Positions 38,635-47,637 of a stretch of DNA of 53,088 nucleotides are shown here, piece by piece. The stretch lies in assembly GCA_937974565.1 (NCBI GenBank), contig CALJWL010000038.1, positions 1-53,088 on the forward strand, given 5' to 3'. Each line of letters starts with the position of its first letter. The stretch's first letter is position 1. The notes under the pieces were generated by a model. The model was not told the DNA's origin, ran no database searches, and worked only from the letters and a program-made list of their open reading frames with translations. The translations under genes and the position numbers were made by a program. This DNA comes from an uncultured Arenicella sp. (GTDB taxonomy: Bacteria > Pseudomonadota > Gammaproteobacteria > Arenicellales > Arenicellaceae).

Positions 38635-40056
38635 AGCAACGTCGTCGTCAGAGGTTCTCAACGACCATACATCCATCTCCAACTCTCCCTGCACTTTTAC
38701 AGCGTTGGGTGTGAAAGTGGGCGTTCGCGCATCTGCGCGGGCTTGTTGGTAGTGCATGGTCACTTTATACACGGTGGGGGTTAGCCGTATTATCGCAACC
38801 ACATTTATCACGGCCATCAAACCAAACGCCATGTCCGCCATGGCCCAAACCAACTTGAGTTCAGCTTGCGTGCCCAATAATATCATCGTCAAAAAGACGG
38901 CTGTGAACGCCAATTTTCCCAGCGTATTGTCTAACTTAAAAAAGTGCAGATTGCTCTCGGCGTAAGCGTAATTACCCAAAATAGAAGTGAAGGCAAATAC
39001 AGTAATCGCAAACGCCAAAAAGTGACCACCGATGCCACCAAGGTGTGTGGTCATGGCTTCTTGAGTCATGCGTATGCCTTCCATTTCAATGCCGGTATAA
39101 TCGCCTGCCAACATAATCAATAAAGCGGTGCAAGTACAAATCACCATGGTGTCTATGAACACACCCAACATCTGAATGTAGCCCTGTGTGGCGGGGTGAT
39201 TTGGCTTAGGCGATGCCGCCGCCGCGGCCTGCGGAACACTGCCGGCGCCAGCCTCATTAGAGTACAACCCACGTTTAATGCCGCTCTGCAACGCCACCGC
39301 GAACGTCGCTCCTGCTGCCTCTTGTAAGCCAAAAGCCGATCGTACAATCTCTGATAATAACGCTGGCACTTGTGAAAAATTTAACAGCGTAATGACCATC
39401 GCTATGGACAAAAATACCAACGCCATCACAGGTACAACCAACTCAGAGAATCGAGCAATAGACCTTAACCCACCGCAGACAATAACACCCACCATCACCG
39501 TGATAGCGATACCCACATTAAGCACCGGAATGCCGTAACTATGATTCAGTGCATCGGCAATGGTGTTCGCCTGTGTGGCATTGAAAACTAAGGTATAACC
39601 AAATAATAAAAAGATCGAAAATAGCGTAGCCAACCACTTGCTGTCTAAGCCTGATTTAATGTAATAAGCCGGTCCACCGCGAAACTCTCCATTAGAGTTT
39701 CTAACCTTATAAACCTGAGCCAGCAAGCTTTCAGCAAACGCCGTTGCCATACCAACAAAGGCGATTACCCACATCCAGAAAATTGCACCTGGGCCACCAA
39801 TAGAAATGGCGATTGCCACCCCAGCCAAATTTCCCGTTCCCACTCTGGCCGACAGGCTAGTACACAACGCTTGAAATGAAGAGATACCCTGCGCATCACC
39901 ACCACGACTGTGTTTCAATAAACGAAACATATGCCCAAACTCGAGCAGTTGAACGAAGCGCAATCGCACTGAAAACCAAAGGCCCGCAACCAGCAGCAAA
40001 TAAATCAGAACATGCCCCCAAAGCACATTGTTAACAGCGGATACCAGTGAATACAT
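38617..40056 (-). CDS. Alanine/glycine:cation symporter (AGCS family)
   Basis: About 479 residues with 10-12 membrane helices. The AGCS signature is present as GTGNLAGVAIAISIGGPGAIFWMW, cited by its key GTGNLAGVA, with FRGGPAYYI and SNEAGAGSVPQAAAAA further on. Members import alanine, glycine or similar amino acids with Na+ or H+. I chose the ATG at 40056 (MYSLVSAVN) over a GTG nine codons upstream because the extra residues do not look family-like; neither has a good ribosome site. Confidence 0.9.
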   Translation of the reverse strand: MYSLVSAVNNVLWGHVLIYLLLVAGLWFSVRLRFVQLLEFGHMFRLLKHSRGGDAQGISSFQALCTSLSARVGTGNLAGVAIAISIGGPGAIFWMWVIAFVGMATAFAESLLAQVYKVRNSNGEFRGGPAYYIKSGLDSKWLATLFSIFLLFGYTLVFNATQANTIADALNHSYGIPVLNVGIAITVMVGVIVCGGLRSIARFSELVVPVMALVFLSIAMVITLLNFSQVPALLSEIVRSAFGLQEAAGATFAVALQSGIKRGLYSNEAGAGSVPQAAAAASPKPNHPATQGYIQMLGVFIDTMVICTCTALLIMLAGDYTGIEMEGIRMTQEAMTTHLGGIGGHFLAFAITVFAFTSILGNYAYAESNLHFFKLDNTLGKLAFTAVFLTMILLGTQAELKLVWAMADMAFGLMAVINVVAIIRLTPTVYKVTMHYQQARADARTPTFTPNAVKVQGELEMDVWSLRTSDDDVALIRKR

Positions 40057-40157
40057 ATGTGACTGAAATTTAAAAAAGAACACGATAGTATCATGCGATT
40101 AGGCACGCAACTTAGATTTGCGGCATCGCCATTTGTACCACGACAACCTTAGACATT

Positions 40158-40871
40158 ATGACTGCAAATAATTCAAATGACGGACCACCCTCTTTAATAC
40201 ACTCTCTTACGAGCGTACTGCAACACAAAGTACCAAACGCTAAGCTAAAAACACAAGTTCTGCCTATGGTACCGGAAATTAAACTGGCTCTCATAGAAGA
40301 GACTTACCCACAAGCAAGTTTAAGCCAAGAACAAATAGATTTTCTCATGGACTCGCCACCTTACTGGGCGTTTTGCTGGGCTAGCGGCCAGATAATGAGT
40401 CGGTACCTTTTGGATAACGCCACTGAAGTTAAAGGCAAAACAGTCGTCGATTTCGGGTCAGGCTCTGGTGTGGTGGCCATTGCGGCAAAACTCGCTGGCG
40501 CCAAAAGAGTCATTGCCTTGGACATTGACCCGGCCGCCTTAATCGCCGCTCAAGTCAACGCCCGGTTAAATAGCGCGAATATGGAGTTTAAACACGACAT
40601 TACCGGCCTTGAAATCGAAAAAAGCACCACCACCCTGCTCATCGCCGATGTATTCTATGACAGAGAAAATTTACCAATGCTTAAAGACTTTATCCTCGAA
40701 TATGGAGACTTAATCGTGGCCGATTCAAGAGTAAAGCCTGATTCATTAAAAGGATTAACAGAAGTGGGGCGCTACGCCAGCAGCACTGTGCCCGATCTGG
40801 GTGAATCCGCCGATTTCAACTCTGTAGGAGTTTATCGAATTCATGCTCAGAGTATGAATGAATGTTTGTAG
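40158..40871 (+). CDS. Class I SAM-dependent methyltransferase (ETFB-lysine methyltransferase-like)
   Basis: A 237-residue methyltransferase. The SAM-binding motif I is VVDFGSGSGVVAIAA, followed by the acidic ribose-binding ALDIDPAAL. The upstream PPYWAFCWASGQ and the LIADVFYD segment resemble the COG3897/METTL20 group that methylates a lysine of the electron-transfer flavoprotein beta subunit; related to PrmA. The actual substrate here is untested. It is divergent from the symporter gene. Confidence 0.82.
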   Translation: MTANNSNDGPPSLIHSLTSVLQHKVPNAKLKTQVLPMVPEIKLALIEETYPQASLSQEQIDFLMDSPPYWAFCWASGQIMSRYLLDNATEVKGKTVVDFGSGSGVVAIAAKLAGAKRVIALDIDPAALIAAQVNARLNSANMEFKHDITGLEIEKSTTTLLIADVFYDRENLPMLKDFILEYGDLIVADSRVKPDSLKGLTEVGRYASSTVPDLGESADFNSVGVYRIHAQSMNECL

Positions 40872-40893
40872 CGCATCTAAGCAAATGTGGTTA

Positions 40894-42027
40894 TTAAGGA
40901 GTCTCAATCAAGCTACAAACCCCATCTTGATAAAGCGATTTTGCTTCAGCATTGTGGCTTAATAAGGCTTGCGAAAGCCCAATGGTTCGTTTCGCGGCCT
41001 CGGCAGCGGACCAATGTTTATTCATGTTTCGATGCCCGTTTGCTCCCCATTGTCTTATGCCCGTTACCCCTACGTTTAACAGTAAAGCTAATGCATCAGA
41101 CAAATCCTCATCATGGTAAAGCACTCCAGATTCGCCATGCTTAACCAAACTGCGAGCGGAGCCAAGCAACTCATTTGCCATCACCCCACAACCATGACTT
41201 AAGGCCTCGTTTACCACCAAACCCCAACCTTCACCGTAATGACTGGTCATCAAAAATAGATCCGTTTGGGCCATATGCTCAAACACCTCATCTTGAGTTT
41301 GCCAACCGGTGAACGTAACGTCGTTTTGCAGACCCATCTGTGTGACTCTGGCCTCTATCTTTGAACGCAGATCACCGTCACCAATCATTGTGAGGCTTAC
41401 CGGCATGCCGCCCTTTTTCAATCCTTGCAGAATCTCCAGCGCTTTGTGTGGTTGTTTTACCTCACTGAACCGCGCACACCAAAGCAACTTCAATTGCCCC
41501 GTTTTCTCAACACTAATTGATTTAGGGCAATCAATGAAATAACCATAGCGCCAACTGCGATTTTTAAACATGCCCAATTCGTTCAAATCCTGAGCTGCAA
41601 ACGCACCAATTGCTAGAAAGTGATAATTTGATTTATTCACGCTGTAGTAATTTTTGTAAAGATGCGCGAACCGTGAGATCTTGCGTTTCCAAGAAGCCGG
41701 CTTCTTCCAAAAACGTTCTTGAGCAGCAAAGGTTAACGATCCTCGTTTGATTCGTGACTTAACGTACTTAATAGGAAAACGACCTTGGATTACCACATCA
41801 GCGCTATTAATCCAATCTACGCATTCTGCCCGCGCCTTGTCTGACTCAGAAAAGCGTATGATGTACGGTTCCGTGTAATCATCAACCCACCCCATCTCTG
41901 CTCGCGCCGCACTGGTGCTTTTTTCAAATACAATTCTAAAGTTAGCTTTGCCAAGCTCAGCCACCATTGCACGGGCAAAGTGCATTTGATGATAAGATGC
42001 CTGATTAGTTAAAAAAACGAATTTCAT
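40894..42027 (-). CDS. Glycosyltransferase family 4 protein
   Basis: About 377 residues with the GT-B fold. The C-terminal donor domain has LLWCARFSEVKQPHKALEIL, MIGDGDLRSKIE and the retaining-GT4 motif EGWGLVVNEALSHGCGVMANEL, here cited by position as about residues 265-290. The start at 42027 (MKFVFLTNQ) has a GGAG site 8 nt upstream. Acceptor and sugar are unknown; a role in cell-surface polysaccharide or LPS decoration is likely. It is divergent from a TPR-sulfotransferase gene, which could modify the same glycan. Confidence 0.83.
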   Translation of the reverse strand: MKFVFLTNQASYHQMHFARAMVAELGKANFRIVFEKSTSAARAEMGWVDDYTEPYIIRFSESDKARAECVDWINSADVVIQGRFPIKYVKSRIKRGSLTFAAQERFWKKPASWKRKISRFAHLYKNYYSVNKSNYHFLAIGAFAAQDLNELGMFKNRSWRYGYFIDCPKSISVEKTGQLKLLWCARFSEVKQPHKALEILQGLKKGGMPVSLTMIGDGDLRSKIEARVTQMGLQNDVTFTGWQTQDEVFEHMAQTDLFLMTSHYGEGWGLVVNEALSHGCGVMANELLGSARSLVKHGESGVLYHDEDLSDALALLLNVGVTGIRQWGANGHRNMNKHWSAAEAAKRTIGLSQALLSHNAEAKSLYQDGVCSLIETP

Positions 42028-42261
42028 GAATGCCACTCCAGATGATATTACAACGAGGGATCAAGAGCCTTTTCTGAATTTCAAAACTCTCTGACTTGCC
42101 AAAGATTGAACAGTCAAGATTATGACTCACTTTTGGTGGAAATGATCAAACTTCAAGATAGAAACACCAATAGCCACTCCAAATTTATGATGGTTTAAAT
42201 TGCATGCTCAGCTGGCTTCAGGTAGGTTTCTGACCATTATTTAAAAGAAAAAAACCAAAAG

Positions 42262-43824
42262 ATGAACCAAACCTCAATCACGTATGTGCAAAACGGTGAA
42301 CACAAGACCATAAGCCAAGAGCAAGCCATTCATATGCTCGACAGCATCGCCGAAAATGACATGCAGCGGGCACTCGTACACTACCTAAAACTGACCGACG
42401 CAAACCCAGATGCGGATTCTTTGCGACAACGTTTTTACGACACCTTATTGAATATGTATATGTTCGATGAACTGTTAGAGTTATCGGATAAGCGATTAAA
42501 AACCGTGCCCAATTGTCAGATAGCCTTTTCATCCAAGCTCAATGCTCTGCGTCACATGTTTAGAAACAAAGAGGCAATCGATATGTTACGAGCAGCCTAC
42601 TTGGAACACCCTGAAGATTATGAAGCCGTTACAATTTTAGGCAACTTCTATAAAGACGAGGGCCATTTCGATAGGGCTTTAGTCAGCTTTGATCACGCAA
42701 TCACCGTCAACCCAAATTACGCTCCTCCTTACTGGTATCGTGCTGATTTAAGCAAAGATAACGGCAAAGATTATGACGCCACAATCAAACAAATCGCCGA
42801 CAGTAATACTCAAAACGAATACGCCCACTATTTGCACTTTGCAGCCTATAAACACGCAGAAAAGCAAAAAGACTATCAAACAGCATTTGAACACTTAAGC
42901 ATTGCTAACGGTCTAAAGCGACACACGATACAGTTTGACCTGGCTCAGGAAATAGCCATAGACCAAAGAGCCATCGAAATTTTTAACGCGGACCACCTGG
43001 CCCAATTTCATCATCAAAAGAAACAATGTGAAGAAGCCACACACCAAAGCCGATTAAGCGACAACGGCTTACGCCCTATCTTTATCCTAGGTATGCCGCG
43101 AAGTGGCACCACCTTGGTTGAACAAATTATTGCAAGCCACAGTTCAGTTGCCGGTGGCGATGAATACACCGCCTTAGCCAACGCCATTATGCGTGTTCAA
43201 AGGGCCAGCATGGCAAACAACCCAAACGCGGTGGATGTGGACCAATGGCTGGCTTCGTTAACAACGCCCGACTGCATAAAAATTGGCCGTGCTTACGAGC
43301 ATAATATGCGACATGTGCGCGGCGAAAAATCGGTTTTTACTGACAAAAATCAGTTCAATCACCGCTCAGTGGGAGTAATCAGTGCCGCCTTGCCCAACGC
43401 TAAAATCATTGTCGTAGACCGCAACCCCATGGATGTACTATTCGGATGTTATCGGCAACTGTTTGGAGGGGATGGGGCACCATTCAGTTATCAGTTTAAT
43501 GAGTTAGTTCACTATTACCGAAGCTATAATTCGCTTATTGATCATTGGTGTAACAACACCACGAATTTAATCATGCGCGTGAGCTATGAAGAACTCGTAC
43601 ACAACTCAACACAAACCACAAATCGCATTTTAGACTTCTGCGAACTTGATCTTGAACAAGCGTGCTATGATTTTCACCAAAGCACGCGCTCAATCAAGAC
43701 CTTAAGCAGCACCCAAGTGCGGCAACCCATCTTCACACACGGCGTTGGTCGATGGAAAACTTATGAGTTACAACTTAGCAATTTGGTAAGCGAAGCGAAA
43801 AAAGCGGGCTTAGAAGTGGCATAA
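42262..43824 (+). CDS. TPR-repeat sulfotransferase
   Basis: A 520-residue two-domain protein. Residues about 35-230 are helical TPR-like repeats (for example EAVTILGNFYKDEGHFDRALVSFDHAI, partly at 110-137). Residues about 270-515 are a sulfotransferase with the PAPS 5'-phosphosulfate loop FILGMPRSGTTLVEQ (about 274-288) and a 3'-phosphate block including DRNPMDVLFGCYR. It would transfer sulfate from PAPS to a carbohydrate, peptide or small molecule. Cytoplasmic, as no signal is present. Divergent from the GT4 gene. Confidence 0.87.
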   Translation: MNQTSITYVQNGEHKTISQEQAIHMLDSIAENDMQRALVHYLKLTDANPDADSLRQRFYDTLLNMYMFDELLELSDKRLKTVPNCQIAFSSKLNALRHMFRNKEAIDMLRAAYLEHPEDYEAVTILGNFYKDEGHFDRALVSFDHAITVNPNYAPPYWYRADLSKDNGKDYDATIKQIADSNTQNEYAHYLHFAAYKHAEKQKDYQTAFEHLSIANGLKRHTIQFDLAQEIAIDQRAIEIFNADHLAQFHHQKKQCEEATHQSRLSDNGLRPIFILGMPRSGTTLVEQIIASHSSVAGGDEYTALANAIMRVQRASMANNPNAVDVDQWLASLTTPDCIKIGRAYEHNMRHVRGEKSVFTDKNQFNHRSVGVISAALPNAKIIVVDRNPMDVLFGCYRQLFGGDGAPFSYQFNELVHYYRSYNSLIDHWCNNTTNLIMRVSYEELVHNSTQTTNRILDFCELDLEQACYDFHQSTRSIKTLSSTQVRQPIFTHGVGRWKTYELQLSNLVSEAKKAGLEVA

Positions 43825-43960
43825 TGATTAGACCTTAGTCTGCCCATCACCCATGTTGTTGAACAATAATAAAGTGTCATGTAAAAGGAGATTGGTGTGG
43901 GCTGCTAAATTAGCCCAGTCATTACATTGATTGTTATTAAGCTTTTATAAGCTCAGGCCG

Positions 43961-44935
43961 TTACCGTTCAACAGTGCTGTTTCTTCGATATTGCACCGGC
44001 GTGATTCCATAGCGCTTTTTGAAGCTTCGATTGAAGTGTTCGATGGTGTTAAAGCCCGACCTAAACGCGAGATCCACTATTTTCTGATGTTGGCAGCTGC
44101 TCGATTTAAGTCGGCGCGCGGTAAGCTGCAATCGCTTAGAAAGAATGAATTGCGAACAACTGGTGCCTTCTAACTTGAATAACTGGCGTATGTAACGCTT
44201 TGTTACGCCCGCATTGTGGGCGATCTCTTCAATGCTTAATTCAATGCGATGTAAGTTATCCAGAATATAACGTTTCACCACGAATAAGTGCCCTTGCTGA
44301 CGCTTAGACAACGACTCTGGCATGGCGTTGGAGTTCACCAACGTGCCTAACAACGACAGAGACACGTCACCAAGACTGCTAATTTGGTAAGCGGACAGCT
44401 CCTGATCACGAGCCTTCCAGATTTGCATTAGGTGGTCACCAACGATCTTACTGAAAGGGTCACTACGCTTAAATTTAAACCCAGTCGGTATTTGTTCTGG
44501 GTTGAGGTAGTGCATGAGTTTTTCGACGGGTATGCGAGCGACCAGCATCTCGTGATAGTTGTTTATCTCTAGCGAATAGGGCGATGAATTTTTACACAAA
44601 GTGAAGTCGCCAGACTCGAGCATAACTTCATTATTGCCTTGGCTGTTTTTAGAGCTGCCAACCATTTGAAAATGCAATAGTACAACTTCTGAGGCAGCTT
44701 GATTGATGTGTGGCTTTGTTCTACTGACGTTAGATGCATCAGAAGTCACCTTTGAAAGCTGAAAATTATCCATGTCACAGCATTCTATTGATCCAGCAAA
44801 ACCAGTATGTGCTGATGAATAGCCGTTTACCGGTTCACACTTCAAATGCGTAAACGCATCGCATATTGCGTCGTTCCAATAATCCAATTGTTGGGTCTTT
44901 GGAACGTCTTGAGTGTTGTACTTAATTCGTTGCAT
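43961..44935 (-). CDS. AraC-family transcriptional regulator
   Basis: About 324 residues from the ATG at 44935; an in-frame TTG six codons upstream is an alternative. The N-terminal part resembles the AraC-binding-like ligand domain of OruR/FeaR-type regulators (VVLLHFQMVGSSKNSQGN). The C-terminal 100 residues hold two helix-turn-helices, ending in the family signature FRSGFNTIEHFNRSFKKRYGITP, here given by its position at about 285-310. It is divergent from the TonB receptor/PQQ-dehydrogenase/ALDH genes, so it most likely senses their substrate or product and activates them. Confidence 0.9.
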   Translation of the reverse strand: MQRIKYNTQDVPKTQQLDYWNDAICDAFTHLKCEPVNGYSSAHTGFAGSIECCDMDNFQLSKVTSDASNVSRTKPHINQAASEVVLLHFQMVGSSKNSQGNNEVMLESGDFTLCKNSSPYSLEINNYHEMLVARIPVEKLMHYLNPEQIPTGFKFKRSDPFSKIVGDHLMQIWKARDQELSAYQISSLGDVSLSLLGTLVNSNAMPESLSKRQQGHLFVVKRYILDNLHRIELSIEEIAHNAGVTKRYIRQLFKLEGTSCSQFILSKRLQLTARRLKSSSCQHQKIVDLAFRSGFNTIEHFNRSFKKRYGITPVQYRRNSTVER

Positions 44936-45018
44936 TGTCTGATGTTGCAACAAGAAATAAATTAACGCAATAACTAAAATTTCAAAAATAGAGCTGTTTT
45001 AATCAATTTTGGAAGAAA

Positions 45019-45073
45019 TGGTCAAGGTTTTGTTCCGTATTGGTCAAGCTTTAGTCTGTGTATTAGCCATAAT
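45019..45073 (+). promoter_or_regulatory. Candidate AraC-protein operator and target promoter
   Basis: TGGTCAAG occurs twice in the same orientation, at 45019-45026 and 45041-45048, 22 bp apart. This is the layout expected for an AraC-type dimer binding tandem half-sites two helical turns apart. A CATAAT at 45068-45073 is the likely -10 of the TonB receptor gene. The -35 position (about 45045-45050) overlaps the second half-site and is poor, as at activator-dependent promoters. Further on are two palindromes, one of them TTAACGCGTTAA at 45113-45124. Confidence 0.6.
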
Positions 45074-45156
45074 AAGTAATCAGCTTAACTAGAACTGCTA
45101 TTAACCATATAGTTAACGCGTTAATTAAAAAACAAAAGTACCAGAGGAGAATAAGT

Positions 45157-47544
45157 ATGACTTTATTAAATAAAAAAACTTTGTTGAGTGGTCTTTTAAT
45201 TTCAGCCAGTGCTATTTCTTTCCCGCAAACAGCGTTAGCTCAAGCCTTAGAAGAAATTGTGGTAACGGCCCGCAAGAAAGAAGAAAGTTTACAGTCAGTA
45301 CCAATAGCCGTGTCGGTATTTACCGAGCGAGGCCTAGAGAGCCGTGGAATTGAAAACAGTGCTGATATTGGTAACTTTATCCCCAATGTTCAATTTGATA
45401 CGTCATCATCATTCGCCGGTACTTCTACTTTTCAAGCGTACATTCGTGGTATTGGGCAGAGCGACTTCGCCATTAATACCGACCCCGGTGTGGGCGTTTA
45501 TGTAGACGGCATTTATTATGCGCGAGCCTCCGCTGGGGTTGTCGAGCTTCTTGATGTTGAACGAATAGAAGTATTAAAAGGCCCACAGGGCACGTTATTC
45601 GGTCGTAATACCATCGGTGGCGCGGTTAATGTAATAACTAAGACGCCAAGCGAAGAGCTTGATTTCGGGGTGAAGTTAACGATTGGTGAATTCGATCGAC
45701 GTGATTTAAGCGTCAGTGCGAATATTCCTCTAGGCAAGAATTTACTTTCAAATTTTGCGTTGTCAACCAACGAGCGCGACGGTTTTCAGCGTCGAATTCC
45801 CTTTCCTGGCGCAAACACAGGCAACGGCCAACCCCGTCTAGATCAGTTGATAGTTACCGGTGAAAATGTGAGCGATGACGAATTTCTTGGCCAAGAAGAC
45901 TCGCAAACATTTAGAGGCAAGTTATTATGGACTGCCACTGATAATTTTGACGTAACATTCTCGGCTGATTACTCAACCAGCGACAACGGTGCGACACCAA
46001 CGAGTTTATTAAACGCCGAAGAAGGCAATCTAGCTGCGGGCTTAGCTGGCTTGTTTAATGCTTGTGTTGCCGGTGCGCCGATCCCCCCTTGTGCTACTTC
46101 AGCATTTTTACAGAACGAATTATTGCCATTTGATAACCGGTTCTTAACTGGGGATATAGACACCACCTTTGGAAATGGTGCAAATTTTAGCCGCAGTGAC
46201 GACTACGGGTTTTCATTAACCGCCGACTGGCAAATTAATGACTCCTTATCATTGAAGTCGATTACGGCTTACCGCGAACTCGATTCTGAATTTGGTCTAG
46301 ACGTCGATAGCTCACCAACCATTTTTGACCAAACCACGTTTACTATTGACCAAGACCAGTTTAGCCAAGAATATCAATTAACCGGTGATGTGGGTCGTTT
46401 ACGTTACACAGTAGGTGCTTACTATTTTACCGAGGATGCGGCCCAAGCCGACAACGTGCCAATCGCCGGTGGTCTAATACAAGTAGCCGGCGGCAATTCA
46501 CAAGAAACAGATTCACTGTCATTTTTCGGTGAAGGTACATACGCCCTCACCGATGCGGTGAATCTTGTATTTGGTTTGCGTTATACCGATGAAGAGAAAG
46601 AGCTTCAACTAAACCAACAAAGTTTAAATCCTGGCTTCTTTCTTTCAACCGGGCTTCCTGAAGTTGCGTTCCCTAGAACTGACCTAACGTTTTTAGGGCC
46701 TCAAGAACCTCAAGTGGCTGATTTTACAAATACATCAGGTCGAGCCGGCATTAATTGGCAGGTTAACGACAATACATTCACCTACGCGAGTTTTTCACAA
46801 GGCTTTAAATCGGGCGGTTTCACAACTCGATTGACGGCACCATTTAATCCCGCATTTGGCGGTGCGACAAACGGTCTAACGCGTCTTGATTTTGACGAAG
46901 AAACGGTTGATAGCCTCGAGTTTGGTATCAAAACTCAACTGTTCAATAATCGGGTTAGATTAAACGCATCGGCGTTTTTCAATACCTATGAAGACATACA
47001 AATTGTCGTGCAACGAGGCGTTTCTCCAGCAAATGAGAACGCAGGTGAAGCTGAAATTAACGGCCTAGAGCTAGAAGTCGAAGCCTTACCAACCGACAAC
47101 TTAAGTGTTACCGCAACATTTGGTTACACCGATGCAGAATACACCGAATTGGACCCTTTGTTGTCGGCAACGCCATTTGGTGCGTTTGATCAGTCAGCTG
47201 AATTACCCAATACTCCTGAAACAACAGCGAGCGTTGCGCTTAATTGGGTACTGCCTCAAATCGTGAGAGGCGAAACAGCGATAAATGTTAACTACAGTTA
47301 TACTGACGACGTATTTAACGATACGGAAAATACGCCTCTTCTGTTTCAAGACGCCAGTAATATTTGGAACGCGTCGTTGGCTTGGAGTTCTGAAAATGAG
47401 AAGTGGGACATGCGCCTAGGGGTTAATAACTTAACTGATGAGCGACGACTGGTGTCGGGTTTTAACAGCGGCGCATTAAACTTTGTTGTTGGCAGTTTCA
47501 ATCGACCTCGCGAATGGTACTTCACTGTTGGGTACAACTACTAA
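45157..47544 (+). CDS. TonB-dependent outer-membrane receptor
   Basis: A 795-residue receptor with a signal peptide (about 1-29, ending TALAQA), a TonB box-like EEIVVTARKKEESLQ, a plug domain (about 45-160, with LKGPQGTLFGRNTIGGAVNV) and a 22-strand barrel ending in the C-terminal aromatic FTVGYNY. The closest architecture is that of the large marine and sphingomonad receptors that take up non-siderophore organics. With its neighbours it probably imports the substrate of the PQQ-dependent dehydrogenase. It has a good AGGAG site and is the first gene of the locus. Confidence 0.92.
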   Translation: MTLLNKKTLLSGLLISASAISFPQTALAQALEEIVVTARKKEESLQSVPIAVSVFTERGLESRGIENSADIGNFIPNVQFDTSSSFAGTSTFQAYIRGIGQSDFAINTDPGVGVYVDGIYYARASAGVVELLDVERIEVLKGPQGTLFGRNTIGGAVNVITKTPSEELDFGVKLTIGEFDRRDLSVSANIPLGKNLLSNFALSTNERDGFQRRIPFPGANTGNGQPRLDQLIVTGENVSDDEFLGQEDSQTFRGKLLWTATDNFDVTFSADYSTSDNGATPTSLLNAEEGNLAAGLAGLFNACVAGAPIPPCATSAFLQNELLPFDNRFLTGDIDTTFGNGANFSRSDDYGFSLTADWQINDSLSLKSITAYRELDSEFGLDVDSSPTIFDQTTFTIDQDQFSQEYQLTGDVGRLRYTVGAYYFTEDAAQADNVPIAGGLIQVAGGNSQETDSLSFFGEGTYALTDAVNLVFGLRYTDEEKELQLNQQSLNPGFFLSTGLPEVAFPRTDLTFLGPQEPQVADFTNTSGRAGINWQVNDNTFTYASFSQGFKSGGFTTRLTAPFNPAFGGATNGLTRLDFDEETVDSLEFGIKTQLFNNRVRLNASAFFNTYEDIQIVVQRGVSPANENAGEAEINGLELEVEALPTDNLSVTATFGYTDAEYTELDPLLSATPFGAFDQSAELPNTPETTASVALNWVLPQIVRGETAINVNYSYTDDVFNDTENTPLLFQDASNIWNASLAWSSENEKWDMRLGVNNLTDERRLVSGFNSGALNFVVGSFNRPREWYFTVGYNY

Positions 47545-47580
47545 ACGTACCTTAAGTTAACCACTTAAATATAAAGTTAC

Positions 47581-47610
47581 GCTAATGCATTAACCTGCTA
47601 GTGCATTAGC
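47581..47610 (+). other. Intercistronic hairpin
   Basis: A perfect 9-bp inverted repeat (GCTAATGCA and TGCATTAGC, 12-nt loop) stands 37 nt after the receptor stop and 28 nt before the dehydrogenase start. No T run follows, so it is not a simple terminator. It may stabilise or process the receptor message, giving unequal amounts of the two proteins. Confidence 0.5.
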
Positions 47611-47637
47611 GGTCTTAACAGTATGGAGATTCTATCT

